44,384 nucleotides of DNA from Candidatus Peregrinibacteria bacterium (lineage in GTDB: Bacteria; Patescibacteriota; Gracilibacteria; CAIRYL01): contig JACRHZ010000069.1 of assembly GCA_016220175.1 (NCBI GenBank), positions 1-44,384 of the forward strand, in the 5' to 3' direction. Made by a program: the position numbers and the translations under genes. Under the pieces are notes generated by a model. That model worked only from the letters and a program-made list of their open reading frames with translations. It ran no database searches and was not told where the DNA came from. Shown here piece after piece: positions 9,001 to 16,035 of this stretch; position 1 is the stretch's first letter; each line of letters opens with the position of its first letter.

Positions 9001-12000
9001 CTTCTCGATGAGTATTTGGCGCACAGATAATGAAACAGGCATTTTCGTGACCTGATCCATAATCATCTTGTACTGTACAATCTTGAAGCTCAAACGCTCC
9101 GATATCAATTTTATCGTTTGCTTTTCTTTGAAATCCTTCGCCTCGTTCATCTGTTTCCGGAGCGCAATAAGCATTTTCTGGAGTTTGCCCTTCACTTTCC
9201 GAACAATCTGCAATAGTTGGGTCGCCTTTATCAAGAGCTATACTGCCTGATTTGAGAGAATGAGTTGGTGTTCTTCCGCCATAATTTACCAGCCATCCAA
9301 GTCTTGGGTCGCTGTCACGAATGTCAGTTGGCTGTTCGCCATTTGCAAAAACAAGCCGTGATCTCTCCTCAAAAATATTATACCCATTGCTGGTGATGAT
9401 CCCGACGATGTCATCAGATCCTTTGACATTCGTTCCATGCGTATTGTCGGCCACAATTGTATGATCTAACGTGACTGTCCCTGCATCTATCAAGATACCT
9501 CCACCGCCAATACTTCGATCCTTTCGAGCAATTGTCTTCCGCTGTGGTATGAAGAAATTTCCAATACTTGCTACGAGTACCCGCTCCCTTGGGAAAGTTT
9601 CAGAAGTCATCGCCGTTTTTATATGACTATTTTCTTCTGTAGCAAGAGGATTTATGGTTTCTTCTGAATTGTTGTTCGCGATTGTACTGAAACGGATATC
9701 TGTATCACCACCAAATACATACATGCCACCACCACCCAATGTACTCGTATTTGTGGAAACAGTTGAGTTTGTCATATGTACTTCCGCATCAGTAGCAATT
9801 CCTCCTCCTTTCGCTGCGGTGTTGTACACGAGAGTACTTTTTTCTAAGAGTACTGTCCCTTCATTATAGATTCCTCCACCACTCACATCCGCGTGATTCT
9901 TCGAAACAATACTTTCGCTCAAAGTAAGAGAACTGTCTTCTGCAACATAAATTCCTCCGCCATTGTCAGCTTTTCCGTTTGTAATCACCAAGTTTTTTAT
10001 TGTTACTGAAGCTCCATTGTTTTCATCGACAATATTCAAAACTCTCCCATTTTTTTCACCGCTCACAATGATTTTTGGGCTTTCATCCTCTTCATTAATA
10101 AGTCCTTGAATCTCCATATCGGAAGTAATGACGAGTTCTTCTTGAAGACGAATTACATTTTCGTCACCCAGAAATCTTTCTGGATCAAATGTAATTGTTC
10201 CCGTAAGCGTGCCATTACCTATATATTGAATTGCTTCTCTGAGGCTCGTTTCCCCGTCTTCTCCATCAACAATGTCTTCTGGAGTTGTAACAAGAAGAGA
10301 AGGTCGTTCGGGAACTAACGGCTTTTCGCTTCCCATTTCGACTGCGCCAATATCAATTTTGTCTTTGATGCGTAAATGATGGAGCTGGTCTGTGTATGGA
10401 ACATTTTCTGCCTCTGGACTTCCTCCTGCATTAAGAGCTTCGCTTCCTACTCCTAAAAGATGCACTTGTGTGTATCCGTCATCATAATTATTGAGCTCTT
10501 CGAGTACTGCGTTTTTTCCCAAGAAATCTCCTTTTGTTTCATCTGCACCGTCCACGATTTCTTGTCCAAAAAGATTATGCCCATTACTCATGATTACACC
10601 AAAAACATCATCAGGATTTTCTCCATTTTTATTTTCCGCAACGAGAGTGTAGCTCAACGTAACCTTTCCATTTTCAGATCGAATCCCTCCTCCTGCCTCG
10701 CTCGTACTTACATTCTTTGCAATAGTGCTGTGTTTTATAATTGCAGAAGCCTCTACATTCACAATCCCTCCTCCCACCTTTGCGATATTTCCAGAAATGG
10801 TGCTGGTATCCATGAGAAGATATGTTCCATGTGTATCACTCCAATTATATATTCCTCCCCCAGAACCATTTACTGCTTCGTTTTGAGACACAGTACTTCG
10901 AATAAGGCTAAGAGAGGCATCTTTATTGAATATTCCCGCCCCCTTTTGATCCTCTTGATCCTCAACAATGTTTTGAGAAACAATGGTATCTTGCAATATT
11001 AGGGTTGATTCTTGACCATAATTCACAATTCCTCCACCACCAAATTTTGCAGAATTTTGGGAAATAACACATCTTTTCAGAAGTACAACACCTCCAAGAT
11101 TCGCAATTCCACCGCCTGAACTAGCATTTTTGTTGTTTATAATATGAACTCCGATGAGAGTTACATTGGCACCTGATGTCACACGAATACCACTTCCTTG
11201 TTCAATTTGATGTCCATTTCCTTCAGTAATTATCACATCACTTACTTTCACTTTGGCGTCATTTCGAGCCGCTATCGCCATAACTATTCTTCTCCCGCCC
11301 CCACTTATCGTAATTACTGGATTTCCTTTTCCATTAACTCGACCTTTAATTTCCATACTTGAAGCAATGTTAAGCGTTTCATCAAGTGTAATTTTTTTCC
11401 CTGCAAGATCCGAATCGAACTCAATCGTATTCAAATCTGGATCCGCATTTGCGGCGTTAATCGCTTCACGCAAACTCGTAAGTTCATCTTCGGCAACAAT
11501 ATCTTGATCTGTGTTTACCAGAAAAGGATTTGGTTCTTGCGGTTCTGGTTCTGCGCCAAATTCAAATGCTCCAACATCAATTCTTTTTTGAGTGCCTCCA
11601 TTTTTTACTCTTTTATGTCCTTCTCCTCGCTGATCATTAAGACTCTCATCTTGAACAGTTGGATCTCCCGAATCAATTGCCGCGCCACTTTCTTGAAGCG
11701 CATGAGTTTTTGTCGCTCCCTCATTATCTTCAAGAGGAAGAAGTCCTGGATCAAGAGGCGCATCTGGAGAATTTCCTACACGATCTGAATCCCGAAGAAG
11801 GAAATTTTGAGTGATATGAGCATATCCGATAATGTTATATCCCAAACTTTCCACAACACTTATTTCAGCGGAATTTCCAGAAGCGTTGATGTCATCGGAG
11901 AGATTTCCTCCATAGAATTTATTCTGCGCAATAATGCTATTCCAAATTTGAATTACCTGAGTATCATCCGGCGCGTGAATTCTTATTCCAGCTCCAAGAA

Positions 12001-12961
12001 CATTTTCAGATCCGTCTTCGCCAGCGGTATTGTATGCCACCGTTGATTCATGCAAAAATACATACATTCCATCCGTGAATATTCCGCCTCCTTCTTGAGT
12101 GGCTGAGTTTCCGGAAATGGTTGAAATTTTAATATCACTTCGAGCTTTCGGACCAGAATTCCAAATTCCTCCGCCTTTAACAGCGGAGTTACCACTGATG
12201 GTAGATGAGTGAATGAGAATTTGTCCAGATGCTGCATTTGCCCCTTCAATTTCTTGCCCATCATTCGCGATACCTCCACCAACGCCATTTTTATCTCCAA
12301 CAATATTATCTGATATGGTTCCGAAAGAATAATAGAGAGTTCCCTGATTGTATACTCCTCCTCCATTTTCTGCGATGTTATGGGTAATGTTTACTTCAAT
12401 GAGGTTAAGCGAGGAATTTATTTCGTTCCAAATTCCTCCTCCCCCATTTTCACCTCTTGCATTTCCATCCTGAATATTGATGCCGTGAAGCATTACCAAG
12501 TTTTGTCCCGCAGGAATTTCTGGAGGAATTTTCACATGCAAGACTCTCACATTGTTGCTCATATCTCCATCATTTCCAACATCTCCACTAATGGTAACCT
12601 TGTCACCAGTATCGACATCAATATTTCCATCACCGTCGAGAATAAGGGGCGCCGTGATGAGAAGTTCTCCCTCAGAGAGATATATTGTATTATTTAAAAC
12701 ATTTTCTGCGAAAATAATAATACTCGTATTTTGATCGGTATTCGCTAATTCTATCGCTTCTCTTAGAGTACAATCACCAACCGCACACGGAGTGCCATCG
12801 AGTGCTCTGTCTTCATTTGTAGTCACTGTATATGTATTCTGTGGAGCTATCTCTGCCTTGTAGAGATATTTCCCTAAGAGCTCGTTCCAATACAGAACTA
12901 CACCTCCCACAATGAGAAGTATAAGAGAAAGGATTGTAGCGAAGAAGTGTTTTGTTTTCAT
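6017..12961 (-). CDS. Giant beta-helix surface protein with CSLREA modules and C-terminal SLH domains
   Basis: The 2314-aa protein has an N-terminal membrane segment (about residues 5-25) that acts as a signal or anchor. Four modules each start with a CSLREA-type motif (DCTLREAIELAN ~64, TSLREAINAAN ~495, TSLREAIQYI ~910, LSLREAIAVAN ~1370). Each motif is followed by parallel beta-helix turns rich in NSTISGN and GGGI, and by a closing DERGEG/DIGAFE segment. Residues ~1780-1890 hold three Cys-rich EGF/TIL-like repeats, then an Asn-Pro linker (~1900-1913), a globular region, and three SLH repeats from ~2145 to the end (IFPDVPSDAWF, PFPDISKDDWY, ITRNEFAKL). SLH domains would hold it on the cell wall, and the beta-helices suggest adhesion or glycan binding. 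A TACAAT box about 45 bases upstream is the probable -10. Confidence 0.9.
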   Translation of the reverse strand: MKTKHFFATILSLILLIVGGVVLYWNELLGKYLYKAEIAPQNTYTVTTNEDRALDGTPCAVGDCTLREAIELANTDQNTSIIIFAENVLNNTIYLSEGELLITAPLILDGDGNIDVDTGDKVTISGDVGNDGDMSNNVRVLHVKIPPEIPAGQNLVMLHGINIQDGNARGENGGGGIWNEINSSLNLIEVNITHNIAENGGGVYNQGTLYYSFGTISDNIVGDKNGVGGGIANDGQEIEGANAASGQILIHSSTISGNSAVKGGGIWNSGPKARSDIKISTISGNSATQEGGGIFTDGMYVFLHESTVAYNTAGEDGSENVLGAGIRIHAPDDTQVIQIWNSIIAQNKFYGGNLSDDINASGNSAEISVVESLGYNIIGYAHITQNFLLRDSDRVGNSPDAPLDPGLLPLEDNEGATKTHALQESGAAIDSGDPTVQDESLNDQRGEGHKRVKNGGTQKRIDVGAFEFGAEPEPQEPNPFLVNTDQDIVAEDELTSLREAINAANADPDLNTIEFDSDLAGKKITLDETLNIASSMEIKGRVNGKGNPVITISGGGRRIVMAIAARNDAKVKVSDVIITEGNGHQIEQGSGIRVTSGANVTLIGVHIINNKNASSGGGIANLGGVVLLKRCVISQNSAKFGGGGIVNYGQESTLILQDTIVSQNIVEDQEDQKGAGIFNKDASLSLIRSTVSQNEAVNGSGGGIYNWSDTHGTYLLMDTSTISGNIAKVGGGIVNVEASAIIKHSTIAKNVSTSEAGGGIRSENGKVTLSYTLVAENKNGENPDDVFGVIMSNGHNLFGQEIVDGADETKGDFLGKNAVLEELNNYDDGYTQVHLLGVGSEALNAGGSPEAENVPYTDQLHHLRIKDKIDIGAVEMGSEKPLVPERPSLLVTTPEDIVDGEDGETSLREAIQYIGNGTLTGTITFDPERFLGDENVIRLQEELVITSDMEIQGLINEEDESPKIIVSGEKNGRVLNIVDENNGASVTIKNLVITNGKADNGGGIYVAEDSSLTLSESIVSKNHADVSGGGIYNEGTVLLEKSTLVYNTAAKGGGIATDAEVHMTNSTVSTNTSTLGGGGMYVFGGDTDIRFSTIANNNSEETINPLATEENSHIKTAMTSETFPRERVLVASIGNFFIPQRKTIARKDRSIGGGGILIDAGTVTLDHTIVADNTHGTNVKGSDDIVGIITSNGYNIFEERSRLVFANGEQPTDIRDSDPRLGWLVNYGGRTPTHSLKSGSIALDKGDPTIADCSESEGQTPENAYCAPETDERGEGFQRKANDKIDIGAFELQDCTVQDDYGSGHENACFIICAPNTHREGRECVPDKAPAPPPNICEYYGSDHECNPNPLLVTTEVDVVDNSDSVLSLREAIAVANGNPDINVIRFDSSALGGKTLRLKSGDGYGELLITSSMNIEGILDEEGKSNITISGKAGEENIEYNVRVFHINGTAGNVEVTLKNLTIRDGNIDGNGGGIFNEATLTIENSTISGNMAKYGGGIENEKDNGNITIKNSTISGNNATYGGGIENNGSIMIENSTISGNTAKLGAGIENYNDIAIENSTISGNTADVSGGGMYIEDDGSITIENSTISENIAKLGGGIWAHSVDIVINNSTIARNSVVTDGEGGGVKIVTNNDGETGDVKLSHTIVAENTRGIIPFGQAEAILDDVSGPITSNGYNLFGTIENATITYPEDESVTSDDDIVGIVHLEDLKDNGGTTFTHALLPGSKAINAGNENAEPGKNGIPKTDQRGQDRIQKGRIDIGAFESSLEANPEPTECDPSEVDNGDVGLPPECKITCDDGFSLDGDKCVKDDSEPEKCDPSEVDNGDVGLPPECKITCDDGFSLDGDKCVKDDLEPGKCDPIDNGEVGPPPECKITCKEGFSLRDGKCVLDKDPNPNPNPNPNPNPPQTPPPVSGGGGVRRELLETPYTLPETPSLVDPIILQNRAVDLPDNGASEATFTRDVTLEEKDEKASVHFSKGTVVMNLGTQKKYKEKILSPQKVVSTKLPKELPPFFTYVNAYEMKAEKGESLTFYQCIESAGSQGNDICTAGKKSVPGITILTLPLPEKYYGKTGLKVLFYNVKESVYREVLGEKLSEDGKSMLVEVDHFTLFVVAESTAKAEILETKTKGELTSIPEKKNVPGTADWAQECVQKLQEKGVVQKTDNFRGNDNIIRAEVVKMVVTLSGKQLSADETQIFPDVPSDAWFHKYITTAKNLGWVKGYFDNTFGPQYKIFRAEALKIAMKSAEISDEIESETENPFPDISKDDWYFGPILSAYSKKWVHGYEDGTFRPTEFITRNEFAKLSCEAFEL
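7386..7631 (-). repeat. Tandem 123-bp repeat encoding 41-aa Cys-rich units
   Basis: Two adjacent 123-bp units (7386-7508 and 7509-7631) differ at only a handful of positions and encode near-identical 41-residue Cys-rich units (CDPSEVDNGDVGLPPEC, then ITCDDGFSLDGDKC). A third, more divergent unit lies at about 7290-7385. High DNA identity with silent differences points to a recent in-frame duplication inside the surface-protein gene. Confidence 0.85.
8165..8525 (-). repeat. Tandem beta-helix repeat units (ENSTISGN)
   Basis: At least five copies of a ~70-bp unit, centred on the plus-strand text ccagaaatagtactattctc (or close variants), follow one another. Each encodes one helix turn containing NSTISGN(N/T)A and GGGI(E/F)N. 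Similarity at DNA level is much higher than in the other three modules, so this stretch has expanded recently. Confidence 0.8.
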
Positions 12962-13071
12962 TTTTGTATATATGAAAAATTTTTATTTCCCCTTATTGTA
13001 CACTATTTTGTCACTTTCTTAAAGTGATTTCGCTGATTTCTTTGAGAAGGAATATTTCGAAGAGACAAAAC

Positions 13072-13098
13072 AAAAAATCCTCTCATACCCTTGAGAGG
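13072..13098 (-). terminator. Rho-independent terminator (minus strand)
   Basis: On the minus strand CCTCTCA and TGAGAGG form a 7-bp stem with a 6-base loop, followed at once by ATTTTTTG. It would end transcripts coming from the ABC operon and the candidate RNA just upstream. Confidence 0.75.
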
Positions 13099-13240
13099 AA
13101 AATTTGGTTCGTACTCACCCGTTACCACTGTCTACGCCTCTATTCCCTAAGATCGCAATGTCCGAAGTGAGTATCTACGACCGAAATCATCTTCGCATAT
13201 TCTCTTAAAAAAGGCAAATAAAAATATGCGAATCTGAGGA
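13079..13240 (-). ncRNA. Candidate structured small RNA or structured 3' UTR
   Basis: Read on the minus strand, a 10-bp stem (13223-13232 with 13192-13201) is followed by a long-range stem joining TACTCAC at 13167-13173 (as GTGAGTA on plus) with 13112-13118, flanked by a partly complementary GGT(T)CG/ACGACC extension. The terminator at 13079-13098 follows. The closed domain of about 48 bases has no ORF. It fits no RNA family I can name: SRP, RNase P, tmRNA and 5S consensus elements are absent. It could be a standalone sRNA or the 3' UTR of the ABC operon. Confidence 0.35.
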
Positions 13241-13263
13241 AATTTGTTATCCTGAGCTCTCAC

Positions 13264-15006
13264 TCACATCACAAATCCAGAAACCTGCGCCTCAACGAGT
13301 CTAGAAAAATTCCCCTTTTTATGCATGAGGGAAGCGTATGTTCCTCTTTCCACAATCTTTCCTTTCTCGAACACGAGAATCATATCTGCTTTTTTTATCG
13401 TCGAAAGACGGTGCGCAATAATGAGCGTAGTTCGATTTTTTATCAATTTCTCTAATGCTTCTTGAATTCTCTGTTCTGTTTCGGCATCGAGAGCGCTTGT
13501 CGCTTCATCGAGTACCAAAATTGGCGGATTTTTGAGGAGCGCTCGGGCAATCGCTACTCTCTGTTTCTCTCCTCCAGAAAGTTTTACACCACGCTCTCCC
13601 ACAACAGTATCAATTCCTTTTGGCAATTCAGAAATAAATTCCCAAACATGCGCAGCTCTGCACGAAGCTTCGATTTCATTCTTTGTTGCCTTTGGATTTC
13701 CAATCTGAAGATTTTCGTAAATACTTTCATGAAACAAATAATTTTCCTGAAATACCATTCCGATATTTTTTCGAAGTGACTCCTGCGTAACCGTGGAGAT
13801 GTTTGTTCCATCGATGAAAATTTTCCCGGAATCAATATCAAAAAATCTCGAGAGCAAATTTACCGTTGTGGTCTTTCCGCTCCCAGTGTGCCCCACAAGT
13901 GCAACGGTTTGACCTGGCGGAATCGAAAATGAAACATTTTTGAGTGCTTCGCTCTGATTATCATGAGAAAAAGAGACATTTTGAAATTCTATTTCTCCGC
14001 GAACAACTGGCATTTTTTGAGCATTTGGCGCATCCATGATATCGGGGACTTCATCCCAGATTTCAAAGAATTGCTGGAGTTTGTATTTTCTCCAGAGAAA
14101 CCTTTGAAAATGCCATAAACTGCTTTCCACATGATTCACCACGAGGAGAGAATATCCGGAGAACATGACAATCTCCCCAATGGTAATTTCGTTCTTCAGA
14201 AAAAGCATTCCTCCGAGCGCAAAAACGGAAATTGTTGCTAGAAAAGAAGCAGCTTTTCCGAGAACAATAATAAAACACCACCATTTGAGAACCTTAAGCT
14301 GTTTTGTATGCGCTTCCCAAATAAGAGCAGTAATCTCGCGCATTTTTCTTCCAAAAGCGGTAAAACTTTGGATTACAGAAATGTTCGCAACCGCATCCCA
14401 GGAAACACCTGACGCTTTTGTCCAATACTTTTCAATCTCATCTTGTCTTTGATTCGTTTTTACCGATCCCCAAATCGCAAGTGTAAGAATTACTGGCAGA
14501 ATGATACTGAGAAGCACTGCCATTTGAAAGTGGAGCCAAAAAAGGAGCGGGAGAATGCAGAGCAGTGTGAAAATACGGGGAAGGTCTTCACGCAAAAAAT
14601 CGAGTTGTGTTTCAAAAATATTATCCGAACCACGTTCAATACGACGCATCGTGCTTCCTACTTTTTTGGAATTATGGAAACGAAGAGAGAGCGAAAGGAC
14701 GCGCTCAATTGCCTCTTTCCAAATTTTGACATGAAGTTTGTGTACGAGAACATCAGTAAAATAGGTAAGAATCACTTGTGCTGTCATCGCAAAAATGGCA
14801 ACAAGTATCCAAAGAAAAAGAACTTGAGAGAGTGCCTCAAGAGTTTCTTCATTTTTTGAAGAATTGGTGAGCGTATCAATGATTTCCCGGAAAAAAATCG
14901 GTTCAACAAGACTTAAACTTGCCTGAAAAAAGGCAACGAAAACAAGCGATGTTACCCACCATTTTTTTTCACGAAAGAAGCCGAGAGTGCGAAGAAATAT
15001 ATTCAT
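13264..15006 (-). CDS. ABC exporter, fused membrane and ATPase domains
   Basis: The 580-aa half-transporter has six membrane helices in residues ~15-310 followed by a nucleotide-binding domain. Walker A GHTGSGKTT (~372), Q-loop (GMVFQENYLF), signature LSGGEKQR (~476), Walker B ILVLDEATSALD (~495) and the H-loop IIAHRLSTI are all intact, so it should be an active homodimeric or heterodimeric exporter of lipid, peptide or drug type. The substrate cannot be told from sequence. It lies 75 bp downstream of the DUF4340 gene on the same strand and is probably the last gene of that operon, before the terminator at 13072-13098. Confidence 0.92.
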   Translation of the reverse strand: MNIFLRTLGFFREKKWWVTSLVFVAFFQASLSLVEPIFFREIIDTLTNSSKNEETLEALSQVLFLWILVAIFAMTAQVILTYFTDVLVHKLHVKIWKEAIERVLSLSLRFHNSKKVGSTMRRIERGSDNIFETQLDFLREDLPRIFTLLCILPLLFWLHFQMAVLLSIILPVILTLAIWGSVKTNQRQDEIEKYWTKASGVSWDAVANISVIQSFTAFGRKMREITALIWEAHTKQLKVLKWWCFIIVLGKAASFLATISVFALGGMLFLKNEITIGEIVMFSGYSLLVVNHVESSLWHFQRFLWRKYKLQQFFEIWDEVPDIMDAPNAQKMPVVRGEIEFQNVSFSHDNQSEALKNVSFSIPPGQTVALVGHTGSGKTTTVNLLSRFFDIDSGKIFIDGTNISTVTQESLRKNIGMVFQENYLFHESIYENLQIGNPKATKNEIEASCRAAHVWEFISELPKGIDTVVGERGVKLSGGEKQRVAIARALLKNPPILVLDEATSALDAETEQRIQEALEKLIKNRTTLIIAHRLSTIKKADMILVFEKGKIVERGTYASLMHKKGNFSRLVEAQVSGFVM

Positions 15007-15081
15007 GAATTCGGAGTGTACTCCAAAGACTGATTCCCAGCAAGAGGAAGCGTATTTTTTGATGTTTGGAATGTTGATTCT

Positions 15082-16035
15082 CTATTCCGAATCTGGACTC
15101 GGTATTGCAAAAATTTTCCCTGCATCCAAAAGAACATCAAAAAGAGCGTAGGTATAAATAGAATAATAGGTATCACTTCCTTCCACATTTCCAAAGTATG
15201 ATCCATCTTTTTCTAGGAGACGAATCACCACCTTCTTTTCTTCATTCTGAGAAAGAAATTGAAGTGTTATTTTTCCTTCCTTTGCTTCATTGAATTCTTT
15301 TTTCTGGTCTTCATTCAAAAAGCCTGAAGCTTCGAGCGGAGAGAGCGCATCAAAAAACTTTTGTACTTTTTCTCCATCAAAAGCTTTCTGCTGATTGCCA
15401 TCAGAAACTGCCCACGTGGATCCATCTGCTGATTTTTCTATGGTGAGAATGTCTTTTCCTTTTTCGAGAATAACTTTGGCAATGGTATTTCGGTCTATCT
15501 CAACAATTTTTTTATCTCTCCATGCATCAACATTTCTTGAAAGAATTTCTCGAAGATTTCCTTTTGCTAAATATACATTATCACTTCCTCCTTTTCGAAT
15601 ATAAAATGTCTGAGGCTCTTTTCCTGGGTTTCCGATGAGAAATTTCCAAAGGACTTCTCCTTTCTTCTCCATGGCAAAGACGATACTTTTTCCTTCAGCA
15701 ACGCCAAATTTTTCATGATTGTTTGGATTTTTTGAAGCAAGATCTTGCACTTCTCTACTGGAAAAACTGTCAAAGATTTTTTTGAGCTCTGACTCTGAAG
15801 CAAGAAATTCATTCACATTCCACGCTCCATCTTTTTTTGTAAAAGATTTTTCAGAGGAAGTATCACTGATCACTATGGTATCAACATCACTCAGAGATGT
15901 ATTTCCGAGTGTAATTTCAGAAACTCCGGAGTTTTCTGTTTTGGGAAACACATACAAGCCCCAGAGAGAATATGTAGAGAGAACGAGCAGCACGGCAAAA
16001 ATGGCGGCAAGAATGAGATTGGTATGTTTCTTCAT
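15082..16035 (-). CDS. DUF4340 domain protein (partner of Gld-type ABC system)
   Basis: The 317-aa protein has one N-terminal membrane segment (about residues 8-28) and an extracytoplasmic part. Residues ~45-240 carry the repeated lipocalin-like strands typical of DUF4340 (ENSGVSEITLG, DGAWNVNEFLAS, then NVYLAKGNLREILSRNVDAWRDK). Members of this family are usually encoded directly after GldF/GldG-like ABC permease genes, as here: its ATG overlaps the stop of the upstream gene by 4 bases (ATGA), indicating translational coupling. Its molecular role is unknown. It probably acts with the ABC complex on the outer face of the membrane. Confidence 0.85.
   Translation of the reverse strand: MKKHTNLILAAIFAVLLVLSTYSLWGLYVFPKTENSGVSEITLGNTSLSDVDTIVISDTSSEKSFTKKDGAWNVNEFLASESELKKIFDSFSSREVQDLASKNPNNHEKFGVAEGKSIVFAMEKKGEVLWKFLIGNPGKEPQTFYIRKGGSDNVYLAKGNLREILSRNVDAWRDKKIVEIDRNTIAKVILEKGKDILTIEKSADGSTWAVSDGNQQKAFDGEKVQKFFDALSPLEASGFLNEDQKKEFNEAKEGKITLQFLSQNEEKKVVIRLLEKDGSYFGNVEGSDTYYSIYTYALFDVLLDAGKIFAIPSPDSE

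Larger units (their letters stand above)
12962..13263. other. Spacer between surface-protein gene and ABC exporter gene
   Basis: No protein gene is visible. Near 12990 lies the surface-protein promoter region (minus-strand TACAAT, with a weak TTTAAG 17 bases upstream). A short stem-loop is at 13011-13027 (tcacttt/aaagtga), a strong minus-strand terminator at 13072-13098, and two further inverted repeats at 13112-13173 and 13192-13232 that together look like a structured RNA. Confidence 0.6.

Noticed and set aside
10460-11002. 180-codon plus-strand frame inside the giant surface-protein gene
   Set aside because: Antisense to an unbroken 2314-codon frame with clear domain structure; no homology is recognisable.
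13079-13240. SRP RNA, 6S RNA, tmRNA or RNase P RNA
   Set aside because: None of the conserved core elements I know from these RNAs is visible; only generic stems and a terminator are seen.
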